64,000 nt of DNA from Georgenia yuyongxinii (GTDB taxonomy: Bacteria > Actinomycetota > Actinomycetes > Actinomycetales > Actinomycetaceae), in the NCBI RefSeq assembly GCF_006352065.1, contig NZ_CP040915.1:2232001-2296000 (forward strand). Reading direction: 5' to 3'. Positions 42,300 to 51,275 of the stretch are shown here, piece by piece; position 1 is the first letter of the stretch; each line of letters starts with the position of its first letter. The notes under the pieces are model-generated. The model was not told where the DNA came from, did no database searches, and saw only the letters and a program-made list of their open reading frames with translations. A program made the position numbers and the translations under genes.

Positions 42300-43250
42300 T
42301 CAGGGCAGCACGGCTGGAGCGGGCTGGGCCGGCGCAAGGCTCTTCAGGCCGAGGATCTGCCGGGCCTCCTCCGGGGTGGCGATCTCATGACCGAGCTCGC
42401 GGATGATTCGCACCGCCCGCTCGACGAGCTGCACGTTCGTGGCGAGCTCGCCGCGGCGGTAGTAGAGGTTGTCCTCGAGCCCGACCCGGACGTGACCGCC
42501 GAGCAGGACGGCGTGGGTGATGGCGGGGAGCTGGTTCGCGGCGACGGCGGAGACGCACAGCTCGGCGCCCTCCGGGAGCTCGTCGACCATCTGGTGGAGG
42601 ATGCGCGGGGTGTAGGGCAGCGCGCCCTGGAAGCCGCGGTCGAGGCCCAGCACGACGTTGACCCAGTACGGCTGGGCGTCGAAGCCCGCGTTGATCAGGC
42701 GGCTGGGGTCCTGGCGGATGTGGGCGGTGCTCATGACCTCCCACTCGGGCTTGATCCCGAGCTCGGTCATCCGGGCGGCCAGCTCGTCGCACTGGGCTGG
42801 GGTGGTGAGGTTGACGATCTCGCGACCGCCGGTGGTGATGACGAAGGACTCGGCGTCGAAGGTCGCCATCTCCACATGCGGGGCCTCGAGGCCACGCAGC
42901 CGCTCGGTGAAGTCGATGCGCAGCTGGCCCTCGGAGTTCTCCTTGATCATGTCCCCGGAGATGCCGCCGCCGGTAGAGATGTTGATGACGACGTCGGTAC
43001 GTTCGCGCAGGGCCTCGTTGATGCGGCCGTAGACGTCGGCGCTGCACGTGGCGAGGTCGTCCTCGGGCCGGCGGGCGTGGATGGCGGCCACCGAGGCGCC
43101 CGCCTCGACGCAGGCGGCGACGTCGTCGGCGATCTCCTCGGGCTGGGTGGGCAGGTGCGGGTTCTGCTCCTTCGACGCCATGCCGCCTGTGGGGGCGATG
43201 GTGACGATGACCTTTCGCGGCTTGATGTTCGCGGCGGTGGTGGTGGCCAT
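42300..43250 (-). CDS. 3-keto-5-aminohexanoate cleavage protein family (BKACE)
   Basis: BKACE enzymes react a beta-keto acid with acetyl-CoA to give acetoacetate and a new CoA ester, using a zinc ion. The 316-residue protein has VIVTIAPTGGMASKEQNPHL, AAIHARRPED near residue 56 (zinc His), INISTGGG near 90, EMATFDAESFV near 127 and HVRVGLEDNLYY near 255 (second His region). ATG 43250 follows AAAGGA. It sits between hyuB (12 bp) and the acyl-CoA synthetase (29 bp). It implies that the pathway produces a beta-keto acid; which one is unknown. Confidence 0.9.
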   Translation of the reverse strand: MATTTAANIKPRKVIVTIAPTGGMASKEQNPHLPTQPEEIADDVAACVEAGASVAAIHARRPEDDLATCSADVYGRINEALRERTDVVINISTGGGISGDMIKENSEGQLRIDFTERLRGLEAPHVEMATFDAESFVITTGGREIVNLTTPAQCDELAARMTELGIKPEWEVMSTAHIRQDPSRLINAGFDAQPYWVNVVLGLDRGFQGALPYTPRILHQMVDELPEGAELCVSAVAANQLPAITHAVLLGGHVRVGLEDNLYYRRGELATNVQLVERAVRIIRELGHEIATPEEARQILGLKSLAPAQPAPAVLP

Positions 43251-43262
43251 GGTGGGGTCCTT

Positions 43263-45518
43263 TCAGACGCGCAGCGCGAGCCGCTCGGCGGCGCCGCCGG
43301 GGGTGAGGTCGAGGTCGAGGTCGTCCGCCGGCTCGCTGCCGGCGAGGTGGATGTCGACGGCGAGCAGGTGCCCGCTGACGGGGCAGAGCCAGCCGGTGAC
43401 GGCGAGGTCGCGGTGCAGGTGGGACCCCACCCGCTCGGGCAGCGGCAGCGCAACCGGCTTCGCGCCGCTGCGCCACCGTGTGGAGCCGGTGACCAGCACG
43501 GCGCCGTCGACGGTCTCCACCCGCCAGACGCCGTCGGTACCGCGGATGGCGCGGAGCCGGTCGGACAGCGGCAGCCAGGTCTCCCCGTCGCGCAGGCCGG
43601 CGGGCTGCAGCTCCGGGTCGATGGGCCGGCCACGCTCGGGCACGTCGTCGACCGGAACGCCGAGGCGGGCGGCGCGCTCGCCGCGCCGGAGCACATCGGT
43701 CGCCGCTTCGTCGTACCCGGTACCGCCGTCGGTGAGCACGACGCTGTAGGTGTCCCGGGCGGCGGCGGCGGAGACGACGCCGCGGCGCACGTCGGCGACG
43801 ACGTCGGCCGGGTCGCGGTCGAGTGGGTCGCCGATGCCGCCGCCACCCTGCCACGTGACCGCGAAGACGTCCCGGTCGGTGATCGGGAAGGCGCCGGGCT
43901 TGGAGCCCAGGTCGGCAAAGCGGGGGTCCTGCTCGGTGCGGCCGGTCAGCAGGCCGGCCAGCCGCGCGGAGTCGGCGGAGCCGGTCATGATGCCGGCGGC
44001 GAAGGACTGCCGGACGAGCCCGGCGGGCAGGCCGCCGCCCAGGCCGGTGGAGTTGGGCACCTGGGCGCCGTGGGTCATCACGAGGGCCTCGGCGGCGGGC
44101 ACGGACACGGTCAGGGCGACCTCCGCGCCGAGGCCCCCGCGGCGGCGGCCCGCTCCCCCGGTGTCCTGGGCCAGGCGGCGGTAGAGGTACACCAGCGGGG
44201 TGACGAGCTCGTTGACCTCGACGTCGGCGATCGAGGGGCAGGGCGCGTTGATCGGGCCCGCGGCGTCCTGGCCGTCATGGGCGGCGAAGGCGCCGAAGCC
44301 GCCGGCGAGCGGGTCCATGAGGTGCAGGCCGAAGACCTCGCCGAACTGGTTCTTGCCGCTGAGGTTGAACGTGGCCATCGTGCCGCTGCTGACGGCCTGC
44401 GCGCGGTGGGCGTACTCCGGGGTGGCGGCGAGCAGCCGGTTCAGCGCGGCGGAGACGACGTTGGAGACCACCCACACGGTCTCGACCGTCGCGCTGCCCA
44501 CCGGCGCGGGCGGGATCGCGGTGCACACGAGCCCGTCGGGGGCGACCACGTCGACCGGGCGCAGCAACCCGTCGTTCCAGGGGATGTCGAAGCCGAGGGT
44601 CGGGATGAGGGAACCGGCGACCCCGCCGATCAGGCCGGCGCGCGAGCAGTTCACGAAGCCCTGTGCCTGCTCGGAGGAGCCGGAGAAGTCGAGCGTGAGG
44701 TGGTCGCCCTCCTTCGTCAGGACGAGGTCGACGGTGTAGAGCTTGTCGGTGTGGCCGTCGTGCTCGAGGAAGTCCCGGGTGCGGACCACGCCGTCGGGGA
44801 TAGTCAGGAGGCGGTCGCGGAGCTTGCGCTCGGCGTCGTCGACCATCGCCGCCATGGCGCCCTGGACGACGTCGGTGCCGTACCGGTGGCACAGGTCGCC
44901 CAGCCGTTCCGCCGCCACGTTGAGGGTGGCGATGAAGGCCCGGATGTCGAGGCCGAGCTGGGCCGGCAGGCGGGAGGCGGACAGGACCATCTCCAGCACG
45001 TCCTCGCGCAGCTCGCCGCGGTCGACGAGGGTGACGGCGGGGATCCGCAGGCCTTCTTGCCAGATCTCCTTGGCCTTGGGCGACCAGGAGGCGAAGTCCA
45101 TGCCGCCGACGTCGGTCTCGTGTGCCATGACGCCGGCCCACGCGACCAGCTCGCCGTCGACGAACAGCGGTGCGCACATCTGGACGTCGTTCTGGTGCAG
45201 GGCGCCGACGAACGGGTCGTTGCCGATGATGCGGTCGCCGTCGCGCAGCTTGCGGCCGGAGGCCAGCAGGTGCCGGATGAGGGAGCCGACCGGCGGCGCC
45301 TCGAACGTGACCTGGTGACCCATCGTGGCGAAGGAGCCGTCGGGCAGGTACAGGCCGGTGAAGAAGTCGCTGGCCTCGGTGACCGTGGGGCTGCCGCTGA
45401 CCGATTGCAGCGCGAGCCGCATCTGGTCGGTGATGGCCACCAGGCGGCTGCGCACCACCTGGGCGATCACCGGGTCGGTCGTGGTGGGCGCCTGGGCCGA
45501 GAGGTCGAGGGTGCTCAT
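43263..45518 (-). CDS. hyuB: Hydantoinase B/oxoprolinase family protein
   Basis: The 751-residue protein matches HyuB/N-methylhydantoinase B: IGNDPFVGALHQNDVQMCAP near residue 85, HETDVGGMDFASWSPKAKEI near 110, GSATVETVWVVSNVV near 330 and GGAGRRRGGLGAEV near 450. It is somewhat longer than typical HyuB (~520-600) owing to a C-terminal extension of about 150 residues, which may correspond to an acetone/acetophenone-carboxylase-type delta region. HyuA/HyuB pairs open lactam or hydantoin rings with ATP, or carboxylate ketones. ATG 45518 overlaps the hyuA stop (ATGA). Confidence 0.9.
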   Translation of the reverse strand: MSTLDLSAQAPTTTDPVIAQVVRSRLVAITDQMRLALQSVSGSPTVTEASDFFTGLYLPDGSFATMGHQVTFEAPPVGSLIRHLLASGRKLRDGDRIIGNDPFVGALHQNDVQMCAPLFVDGELVAWAGVMAHETDVGGMDFASWSPKAKEIWQEGLRIPAVTLVDRGELREDVLEMVLSASRLPAQLGLDIRAFIATLNVAAERLGDLCHRYGTDVVQGAMAAMVDDAERKLRDRLLTIPDGVVRTRDFLEHDGHTDKLYTVDLVLTKEGDHLTLDFSGSSEQAQGFVNCSRAGLIGGVAGSLIPTLGFDIPWNDGLLRPVDVVAPDGLVCTAIPPAPVGSATVETVWVVSNVVSAALNRLLAATPEYAHRAQAVSSGTMATFNLSGKNQFGEVFGLHLMDPLAGGFGAFAAHDGQDAAGPINAPCPSIADVEVNELVTPLVYLYRRLAQDTGGAGRRRGGLGAEVALTVSVPAAEALVMTHGAQVPNSTGLGGGLPAGLVRQSFAAGIMTGSADSARLAGLLTGRTEQDPRFADLGSKPGAFPITDRDVFAVTWQGGGGIGDPLDRDPADVVADVRRGVVSAAAARDTYSVVLTDGGTGYDEAATDVLRRGERAARLGVPVDDVPERGRPIDPELQPAGLRDGETWLPLSDRLRAIRGTDGVWRVETVDGAVLVTGSTRWRSGAKPVALPLPERVGSHLHRDLAVTGWLCPVSGHLLAVDIHLAGSEPADDLDLDLTPGGAAERLALRV

Positions 45519-47638
45519 GCCTGTCCTACCTTTACGTGGATGGTGCCGGCGTCGTCGGTGGTGGCACTGCCACCCGGCGGGACGACGACGACGCACCCGG
45601 GAAGCTGGATGAGGGCCGGTCCGGCGACGTGCTGGTCAGCAGCGGGCCAGTCGCAGCCGTAGACCACCGTGTCCTCGGGGGCGTGCGCGTCGTCGAAGAC
45701 GACGGGCCGCACCTCCCGCACCGTCAGCTCCTCCCCGGAGGTCGAGGAGGTCGGGGTGGTCGAGCGCAGGGCCGCGACGGCGCGGACGGAGAGGATCTCG
45801 AACCCCGCCTCGCGGAACCCGGCACCCTTGCCGAAGAGCAGCTCGTACTCGGTCTCGAACTCTGCCAGCAGCGCCTCGACCGCGGCGGCGTCGGGCCGGT
45901 CGGCGACGGCGATGTCCAGGTGGTGTGCCTGCCCGCGGTAGCGCACGGCGGCGGTATGGCTGACCTCGGCGAGGCCCGGGTCCGGGATCGTGCCGAGGGC
46001 CCGCTCGCGCGCGTCCGCCAGGGCCGCCGTCAGCTCGGCGGCGTGCTCCGCGGTCGGCTCCACCCCCGGGGCGAGGCGCTGGTACCTGGTGCGTGACGCC
46101 GTCGTGCGCAGGTCGGAGGTGCCCGCGCCAAAGGCGGACTGGGCCGTGGCGGTGGCCGGGACGACGAAGCCGTCCAGGCCGAGCTCGCGGCACAGCTTCC
46201 AGGCATGGGACGGCCCGGAGCCGCCCCCGGCGACGAGGGTGAACTCGCGCGGGTCGTGCCCGCGCTCGATGGTCACCGCGCGCAGGAGGTCGGCCATGGC
46301 AGCGTCGAAGACCTCCCGCACTGCGCGCGCGGCCTCCATCGGGCTCAGCCCGAGGGGCTCGCCCACCTGCTCGGCCAGCGCGGTGCGGGCGGCGTCGACG
46401 TCGAGGCGGATCCCGCCCGAGCCGAAGCGGTCGGGGTCGAGCACGCCGAGGACGAGGTCGGCGTCGGTGGTCGTGGGCTCGGTGCCGCCCTTGCCGTAGC
46501 AGACGGGCCCGGGCACGGCGCCGGCACTGCGCGGCCCGACGCTGAGGATGCCGTCGCGGACGGCGGCGATGGAGCCGCCGCCGGCGCCGATGCTGGCGAT
46601 GTCGACGCTGGGGACGCGCATGTCCGCCCCGCCGAAGGTGACCTCCTCGCGCAGGAGGGGGGCACCGTCGACGACGACGCCGACGTCGAAACTCGTGCCG
46701 CCGACGTCGAGGGTGAGGATCTTCGGCCGGTCCAGCCGGACGCCCAGGGCCTGGCCGGCGACGACGCAGGAGGCCGGCCCCGACAGCAGGCCCCGGACGG
46801 GAGTGGCGGTCAGCGTCGCGGCCGGCACGACGCCACCGGCGGAGGTCGTCATCATGATCGGGGCGGTCATGCCCAGGGCACGCAGCTCGTCCTCGAGAGT
46901 GCCGAGGTAGCCGCCGGCGATCGGGCCCAGCGCAGCGTTGGCGACCGTGGTCGAGGCGCGGGCGTACTCCCCCACGCTCGGTGCGATGTCGTGGGAGACG
47001 GAGACGAACGCGCCGGGGAGGATCTCGGCGGCGAGGCGGCCGAGCGCCGTCTCGTGCGCCGGGTTCTCCGTGGCCCACAGCAGGCAGATCGCGACGGCCT
47101 CGACACCGGCGTCGCGCAGATGCTCCAGCGCGCGCCGGGCGGAGGGCTCGTCGAGCGGCGTGACGACCTCGCCCTGGGGGTTGACGCGCTCGGTGACCTC
47201 CACGACCAGCTCGCGTGGCACCAGCGGGGCCGTGCGGCCGCGCAGGAAGTAGTTGCCGAGATCCAGGCCCTGCAGGCCCGCCGTGCCCCGCCGCAGCCGG
47301 CCGATCTCCAGCACGTCACCGAAGCCCAGGGTGGTGACCAGGCCGACCTTGGCGGTACGACCGGTGAGGAGCGCGTTGAGGCCGACGGTGGTGCCGTGAC
47401 CGAAGCGGGTGACCTGGCGGGCGAGCTCCTCGGTGGGCAGACCCGCGATCTCGGCCGCGAGGTGGAGCGCGTCGACGACCCCCGTGACGACGTCTGCGGT
47501 GGTCGGGGACTTGCAGACGAACGAGCGGCCGTCGGCCGCGCGCAGCCACAGGTCGGTGAACGTGCCGCCCACGTCCGTGCCGACGGCCCAGCCGTCCGTG
47601 TCCGGCGCCGATGTGGGTGGTTCGGTGATCGCGGTCAA
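45515..47638 (-). CDS. hyuA: Hydantoinase A/oxoprolinase family protein
   Basis: The 707-residue protein begins with the actin-like ATPase phosphate loop GTDVGGTFTDLWL, has RFGHGTTVGLNALL near residue 78, LTLDVGGTSFDVGVV near 295, ASIGAGGGSIAAV near 335 and GGGSGPSHAW near 460, all typical of HyuA. With HyuB it forms an ATP-dependent ring-opening or carboxylating enzyme. The start is TTG 47638, with GGAG 7 bases upstream; no ATG is available nearby. It follows the extradiol dioxygenase by about 125 bp. The substrate could be an N-heterocyclic ring, an oxoproline-like lactam or an aryl ketone. Confidence 0.92.
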   Translation of the reverse strand: MTAITEPPTSAPDTDGWAVGTDVGGTFTDLWLRAADGRSFVCKSPTTADVVTGVVDALHLAAEIAGLPTEELARQVTRFGHGTTVGLNALLTGRTAKVGLVTTLGFGDVLEIGRLRRGTAGLQGLDLGNYFLRGRTAPLVPRELVVEVTERVNPQGEVVTPLDEPSARRALEHLRDAGVEAVAICLLWATENPAHETALGRLAAEILPGAFVSVSHDIAPSVGEYARASTTVANAALGPIAGGYLGTLEDELRALGMTAPIMMTTSAGGVVPAATLTATPVRGLLSGPASCVVAGQALGVRLDRPKILTLDVGGTSFDVGVVVDGAPLLREEVTFGGADMRVPSVDIASIGAGGGSIAAVRDGILSVGPRSAGAVPGPVCYGKGGTEPTTTDADLVLGVLDPDRFGSGGIRLDVDAARTALAEQVGEPLGLSPMEAARAVREVFDAAMADLLRAVTIERGHDPREFTLVAGGGSGPSHAWKLCRELGLDGFVVPATATAQSAFGAGTSDLRTTASRTRYQRLAPGVEPTAEHAAELTAALADARERALGTIPDPGLAEVSHTAAVRYRGQAHHLDIAVADRPDAAAVEALLAEFETEYELLFGKGAGFREAGFEILSVRAVAALRSTTPTSSTSGEELTVREVRPVVFDDAHAPEDTVVYGCDWPAADQHVAGPALIQLPGCVVVVPPGGSATTDDAGTIHVKVGQA

Positions 47639-47763
47639 CCGGGTGCTCCTTCAGAAGTGACGTCGTCGTCCAGGAATGACGCCGTCGAGTCAGGTCGTAA
47701 GTGATGCAGTGGCCCTGGCGGTCCCGTCCGCCGGCGGCGAACGGGACTCCGTGCCCCGGCCGG

Positions 47764-48762
47764 TCAGGAGTTGATCAGCGCGGCGCGCATGTCGGGGTGG
47801 ACGCCGTCCTCGGTGGCCGTGAGGCCGTCGGCCGCCGGGAAGGACTCGAAGATCGACTGCGGGATGGGTGCGTTGCGGTAGAAGTTGCTCCCGCCCAGGC
47901 CCGGGGTCCAGGTGTTGGGCTCCCAGTCGGGGAGGTAGTTGCGGTAGCCACCGGAGTTGAGCTCCACCCGCAGGCCGCTCGGCTCGCGGAAGTACAGGTA
48001 CTGCTGCTCGCCGATGCCGTGGACCCCCGGCCCGGACTCCATCGGGGTGCCGTTCTCCATGAGCACATCCGCGCTGATGAGCAGCTCCTCGTGGGTGTCC
48101 ACCCAGAACGCGATGTGGTTGACGCGGCCGGCCCGCGTGGAGTGGTCGAGCACCACGCCGAGATCGTGGGACTTCTCGTTGGTGGTCAGCACCGAGAACA
48201 CGCTGATGTTGGTGTCGTCGAGCTGGGTGCGGGCCATGAGCCGGAAGCCGAGCACGTCGCGGTGCCAGGCGGCGAAGCCGTCGACGTCGGTGGCCGCAAT
48301 GGTCACGTGGTCGAGGAACCGCGGGGCGCCGGCGTGGCTGGAGCGCTTCTCGGGGCGGTCGGGGAAGATCGAGGCGTGCGCGGCGTCGGCCTCGAAGCGG
48401 TCGACCTCCCAGAACAGCCGGATGGGGTGGCCGTAGGGGCCCTCGAACTCGAAGGCGCGGCCGTAGCCGTGGCCGCTTTCGCTCCACGTGCCGGTGATGC
48501 CAGCGTCCTGGACGCGGCCGGCTGCGACCTCCAGCGCCTCGGCGCTCTCGGTGCGCCAGGCCATGCGGGTCAGGGCGGGATCCGGCCCTTCGGTGATGAT
48601 CAGGCTGTAGCGGTAGTGGTCGCCCCAGCAGCGCAGGTAGGTAGCGCCGTCGACGCGGTCGACGATGCGCATGCCGAACTGCTGCTCGTAGAACGCGGCC
48701 GACGCCTCGACGTCGGGGCTCGCGATCTCGAGGTGGGAGAGGTGTGACAGAAGCTTCTCCAT
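47764..48762 (-). CDS. Extradiol (catechol 2,3-) dioxygenase, VOC family
   Basis: The 332-residue protein has two VOC modules, the layout of type I extradiol dioxygenases. The 2-His-1-Glu Fe(II) ligands are His152 (FLDHVTIAATD), His216 (RVNHIAFWVD) and Glu267 (LRVELNSGG). It would cleave a catechol-type ring next to the hydroxyls. The C-terminus is about 20 residues longer than usual. It lies between the binding-protein gene and hyuA in the operon. A LysR-type box is at 48869-48883 in the upstream gap, so it may also have its own promoter. Confidence 0.92.
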   Translation of the reverse strand: MEKLLSHLSHLEIASPDVEASAAFYEQQFGMRIVDRVDGATYLRCWGDHYRYSLIITEGPDPALTRMAWRTESAEALEVAAGRVQDAGITGTWSESGHGYGRAFEFEGPYGHPIRLFWEVDRFEADAAHASIFPDRPEKRSSHAGAPRFLDHVTIAATDVDGFAAWHRDVLGFRLMARTQLDDTNISVFSVLTTNEKSHDLGVVLDHSTRAGRVNHIAFWVDTHEELLISADVLMENGTPMESGPGVHGIGEQQYLYFREPSGLRVELNSGGYRNYLPDWEPNTWTPGLGGSNFYRNAPIPQSIFESFPAADGLTATEDGVHPDMRAALINS

Positions 48763-48868
48763 GGGGGATGCCTCCAGGGCGGTCTGGGTGGCGCTCGTCG
48801 TCGAGCGGTCTCGTCAACTGTGGTCTGGGCGGGATGGCCTCAGAAAGAGGCAAAGCCGGATGCTGCGG

Positions 48869-48883
48869 ATCGATGCGGTCGAT
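48869..48883. promoter_or_regulatory. LysR-type box ATCGATGCGGTCGAT
   Basis: A perfect ATCGA-N5-TCGAT repeat, containing T-N11-A, lies 107 bp before the extradiol dioxygenase start. The same box type occurs at three other promoter regions in this cluster. Confidence 0.6.
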
Positions 48884-48898
48884 GCGTTCGACATGGAC

Positions 48899-49900
48899 CT
48901 ACTCGAACATCGACATGTCCACCGGCTTCGACACGAGCCCCTCGTCGTGCGCGAGGCCAGCGAGGGTGCTGAGCGCCTCGAGGTTGATCGCCGTCGCGAA
49001 CCGGTCCATCCGCACCCGCTCTGCGAGTGCCGGGTCCATCTCGAGCTTCTCGACGAGGATCTCGCGCAGGCCGGCCTCGTCGCTCCCCGCCGCGTCCAGC
49101 ACCTCGGTCAGTGCGGCGGTGAAGCGCTCGAGCACCTCCGGGTCCTGGTCGGCCGCCGTCACCATCAGCTGCGTGGAGAGCCCCGGGGCGGACTCGGCGA
49201 AGTTCCAGGAGACGACCTGCGCGCCGTTGCCCTGGGCGATCGTGATGAACGGCTCGACCTCCCAGATCGCGTCGACGTCACCTGCCTCGAGGGCGCGAAG
49301 CATGTCGGGGTAACGGATCTCGACGAAGTCGATCTCCGCCGGGTCGCCGCCGGCCGCGCGGACCGCCTCGTTGATCGTGAGCGTGCCCGCCGAGCTCAGG
49401 GTGTTGACGGCGACGGTGCGTCCGGCGAGGTCCGCGGCGCCTGTGATGCCCGAGTCCGGCTTGGCGAGGACGGCGGAGATGTCCTCGTCGCCGTCCTCCC
49501 ACGCCTGGCTGAAGCCGCCGGCGACCTGCAGCGGGACACCGGCGTCGAGGGCGACCATCAGGGAGACGGAGTTGAGGGTGACGAAGTCGACCTCGTGGGC
49601 GAGGGTGGCGGCGACCATCGTCTCGCTGCCCACCCCCGTGTCGATCGTGACGTCGAGGCCGTGCTCCTCGAAGATGCCCTGGTCGACGCCGTACCAGAGG
49701 GCGGACGTCGCGACGATGGGCAGGGTGCCGATCGTGATCGGCAGCACCTCGGCCTGTTCCGTGGCCGCCGGTCCGGCGGACGTCGCGGCGTCGGTGGTCG
49801 GGTTGCTGCTCGCGCCTGAGCTGCCGCAGGCGGCGAGGACGAGGGCGGCGAGGCTGAGGACGGCGGCGCGGCCGGCAGTGCGGCGTAGAGGGGTCGACAT
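48899..49900 (-). CDS. ABC-type substrate-binding lipoprotein (NMT1/THI5-like), orphan
   Basis: The 333-residue protein has a lipoprotein signal peptide with lipobox LVLAACGS (Cys about residue 25). The mature part is of the NMT1/THI5/SsuA type: GTLPIVATSALWYGVDQGIF, VGSETMVAATLAHEVDFVTL and AGDVDAIWEVEPFI. It would bind the growth substrate outside the cell. No permease or ATPase gene is next to it, which is odd; it must borrow another transporter or has lost its partners. ATG 49900 follows AAGGAGCACC. Confidence 0.9.
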   Translation of the reverse strand: MSTPLRRTAGRAAVLSLAALVLAACGSSGASSNPTTDAATSAGPAATEQAEVLPITIGTLPIVATSALWYGVDQGIFEEHGLDVTIDTGVGSETMVAATLAHEVDFVTLNSVSLMVALDAGVPLQVAGGFSQAWEDGDEDISAVLAKPDSGITGAADLAGRTVAVNTLSSAGTLTINEAVRAAGGDPAEIDFVEIRYPDMLRALEAGDVDAIWEVEPFITIAQGNGAQVVSWNFAESAPGLSTQLMVTAADQDPEVLERFTAALTEVLDAAGSDEAGLREILVEKLEMDPALAERVRMDRFATAINLEALSTLAGLAHDEGLVSKPVDMSMFE

Positions 49901-49978
49901 GGTGCTCCTTCGGCATGGGGGATCTCCCGCGGCGTCGTCGCCTCGGGGTCGTGCAGGAGGGTGATCTGGGTGGGCGAG

Positions 49979-51121
49979 TCAGATGGTCTCGGCGACCCAG
50001 TCGGCGATGAAGTTGGTGGCGACGGGCTGGTTGTCGGCGCTGACGTGCTCGACGCCACCTTCGCGACGGGTGAAGATCTTCAGCTCCCGCTTGGGGCTGT
50101 TGACGGCGCTGTCGTACTGGGCGTGGGCGTACTCCAGCGGGATCTGCCGGTCGTTCTCCCCGTGGGTGACGAGGAACGGCACGGTGATGTTCTCGACGAC
50201 GCCGACCAGGCTGACGGCCGGCGCGAAGTCCATGAACTCCTCGAGCGAGTTCTTGCCCCAGACCCACTGGACGTGGTCCCAGTAGTGCGGGACGGGGTTC
50301 TCGCCCTCGCGCTCGCGGCGCCGGCGCTGGAGCTCGCCCCAGTTGTAGTTCGCGCCCCAGGCGACGCAGAGGGCGAACCGCTTCTCGAACGCGGCGGCGC
50401 GCGGCGCGTAGTAGCCGCCGAGCGACCAGCCCATCACGCCGATCCGGTCCGGGTCGACGTCGTCGCGTGTACACAGGTAGTCGACGCACGCGGCGCCCCA
50501 GCGCTCGCTCTCCGGGAAGGCGGTGAGGCCCCGCAGGCGCAGCGCCCCGCCGGTCCCGGGGTGATCGACCATGAGGGTGGAGACCCCGCGGCGGGCGAGC
50601 TCTTGGCCGATGCCCGACCAGTAGATCATCTCCTTGGTGCTGTCCAGGCCGTTGAAGTGCACCATCACGGGAGCGGGAGCGCCGGAGCTCTCGGCCCGGA
50701 CGAACAGCGAAGGCAGCGTGGTGCCCTCGTACGGGACCTCGACGAGCTCGCAGTTCTCCTCCCCCAGACGCACTGCCCGCTCGAAGGCGTCGAGCATCTT
50801 GCGGTAGGCCTCGGCGCGAGGCGCGAAGCCGCGAGACTGCATCCGCTCGGCCACCTGGTAGTAGATGGCCGCACGGCGCAGCCGGGTGGCGGCGCTGAGG
50901 CTCCGCCCGGCCGCCGCGTTCTCGTCGGCGAGCTCGACCTGCCGGTCGGCGACCGCGCACCACGAGGCGAAGAAGTCCTCGGTACCCGGGTCTTCCCCGT
51001 TGCCGGCGGCATCGAGGAGGGGACGGCAGGCCTCGAGGATCTCCTCGATCTCGCCGCCGCTGCTCAGTGCGATGTTGGCCGACAGGTTCCACACGTACTT
51101 GTTGGGGAAGATCTCGAACAC
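49979..51121 (-). CDS. Alpha/beta-hydrolase, 2,6-dihydroxypseudooxynicotine hydrolase-like C-C hydrolase
   Basis: The 380-residue enzyme has an N-terminal helical domain of about 125 residues and then an alpha/beta-hydrolase core. The triad is visible: Ser233 in VMGWSLGGYYAP, Asp324 in VTHGENDRQIP and His359 in GGVEHVSADNQP. The helical-domain-plus-core layout and length match 2,6-dihydroxypseudooxynicotine hydrolase, which cuts a C-C bond between a pyridine ring and a side chain. It probably acts on a ring-cleavage or diketone-like intermediate. It is the first gene of the minus-strand operon, with a LysR-type box 122 bp upstream. Confidence 0.85.
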   Translation of the reverse strand: MFEIFPNKYVWNLSANIALSSGGEIEEILEACRPLLDAAGNGEDPGTEDFFASWCAVADRQVELADENAAAGRSLSAATRLRRAAIYYQVAERMQSRGFAPRAEAYRKMLDAFERAVRLGEENCELVEVPYEGTTLPSLFVRAESSGAPAPVMVHFNGLDSTKEMIYWSGIGQELARRGVSTLMVDHPGTGGALRLRGLTAFPESERWGAACVDYLCTRDDVDPDRIGVMGWSLGGYYAPRAAAFEKRFALCVAWGANYNWGELQRRRREREGENPVPHYWDHVQWVWGKNSLEEFMDFAPAVSLVGVVENITVPFLVTHGENDRQIPLEYAHAQYDSAVNSPKRELKIFTRREGGVEHVSADNQPVATNFIADWVAETI

Positions 51122-51242
51122 GAAGGCGCCTCTCTGCGAAATTCGGTGAGGAGAGGCGCGGTCGACGTCGGCCGGCGCCCTCCCGCCGGGACGCTAGAGG
51201 GGAGCGGGTGTCGCCCGGAAGGCGAGTTTGGCGATGCGCGGG

Positions 51243-51257
51243 ATCGATGCGGTCAAT
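51243..51257. promoter_or_regulatory. LysR-type box ATCGATGCGGTCAAT
   Basis: It lies in the 154-bp gap between the lysR stop and the alpha/beta-hydrolase start. It has the same 14-base GGATCGATGCGGTC core as the box at 48869. One base departs from perfect symmetry; T-N11-A is kept. Confidence 0.6.
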
Positions 51258-51275
51258 GTTCGAGCTGTCACGACG

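Noticed and set aside
42291-45662. Very long plus-strand open frame (over 1100 codons) opposite hyuB and BKACE
   Set aside because: It is antisense to well-supported genes, is Val/Gly/Asp-repetitive, and arises from high third-position GC on the other strand.
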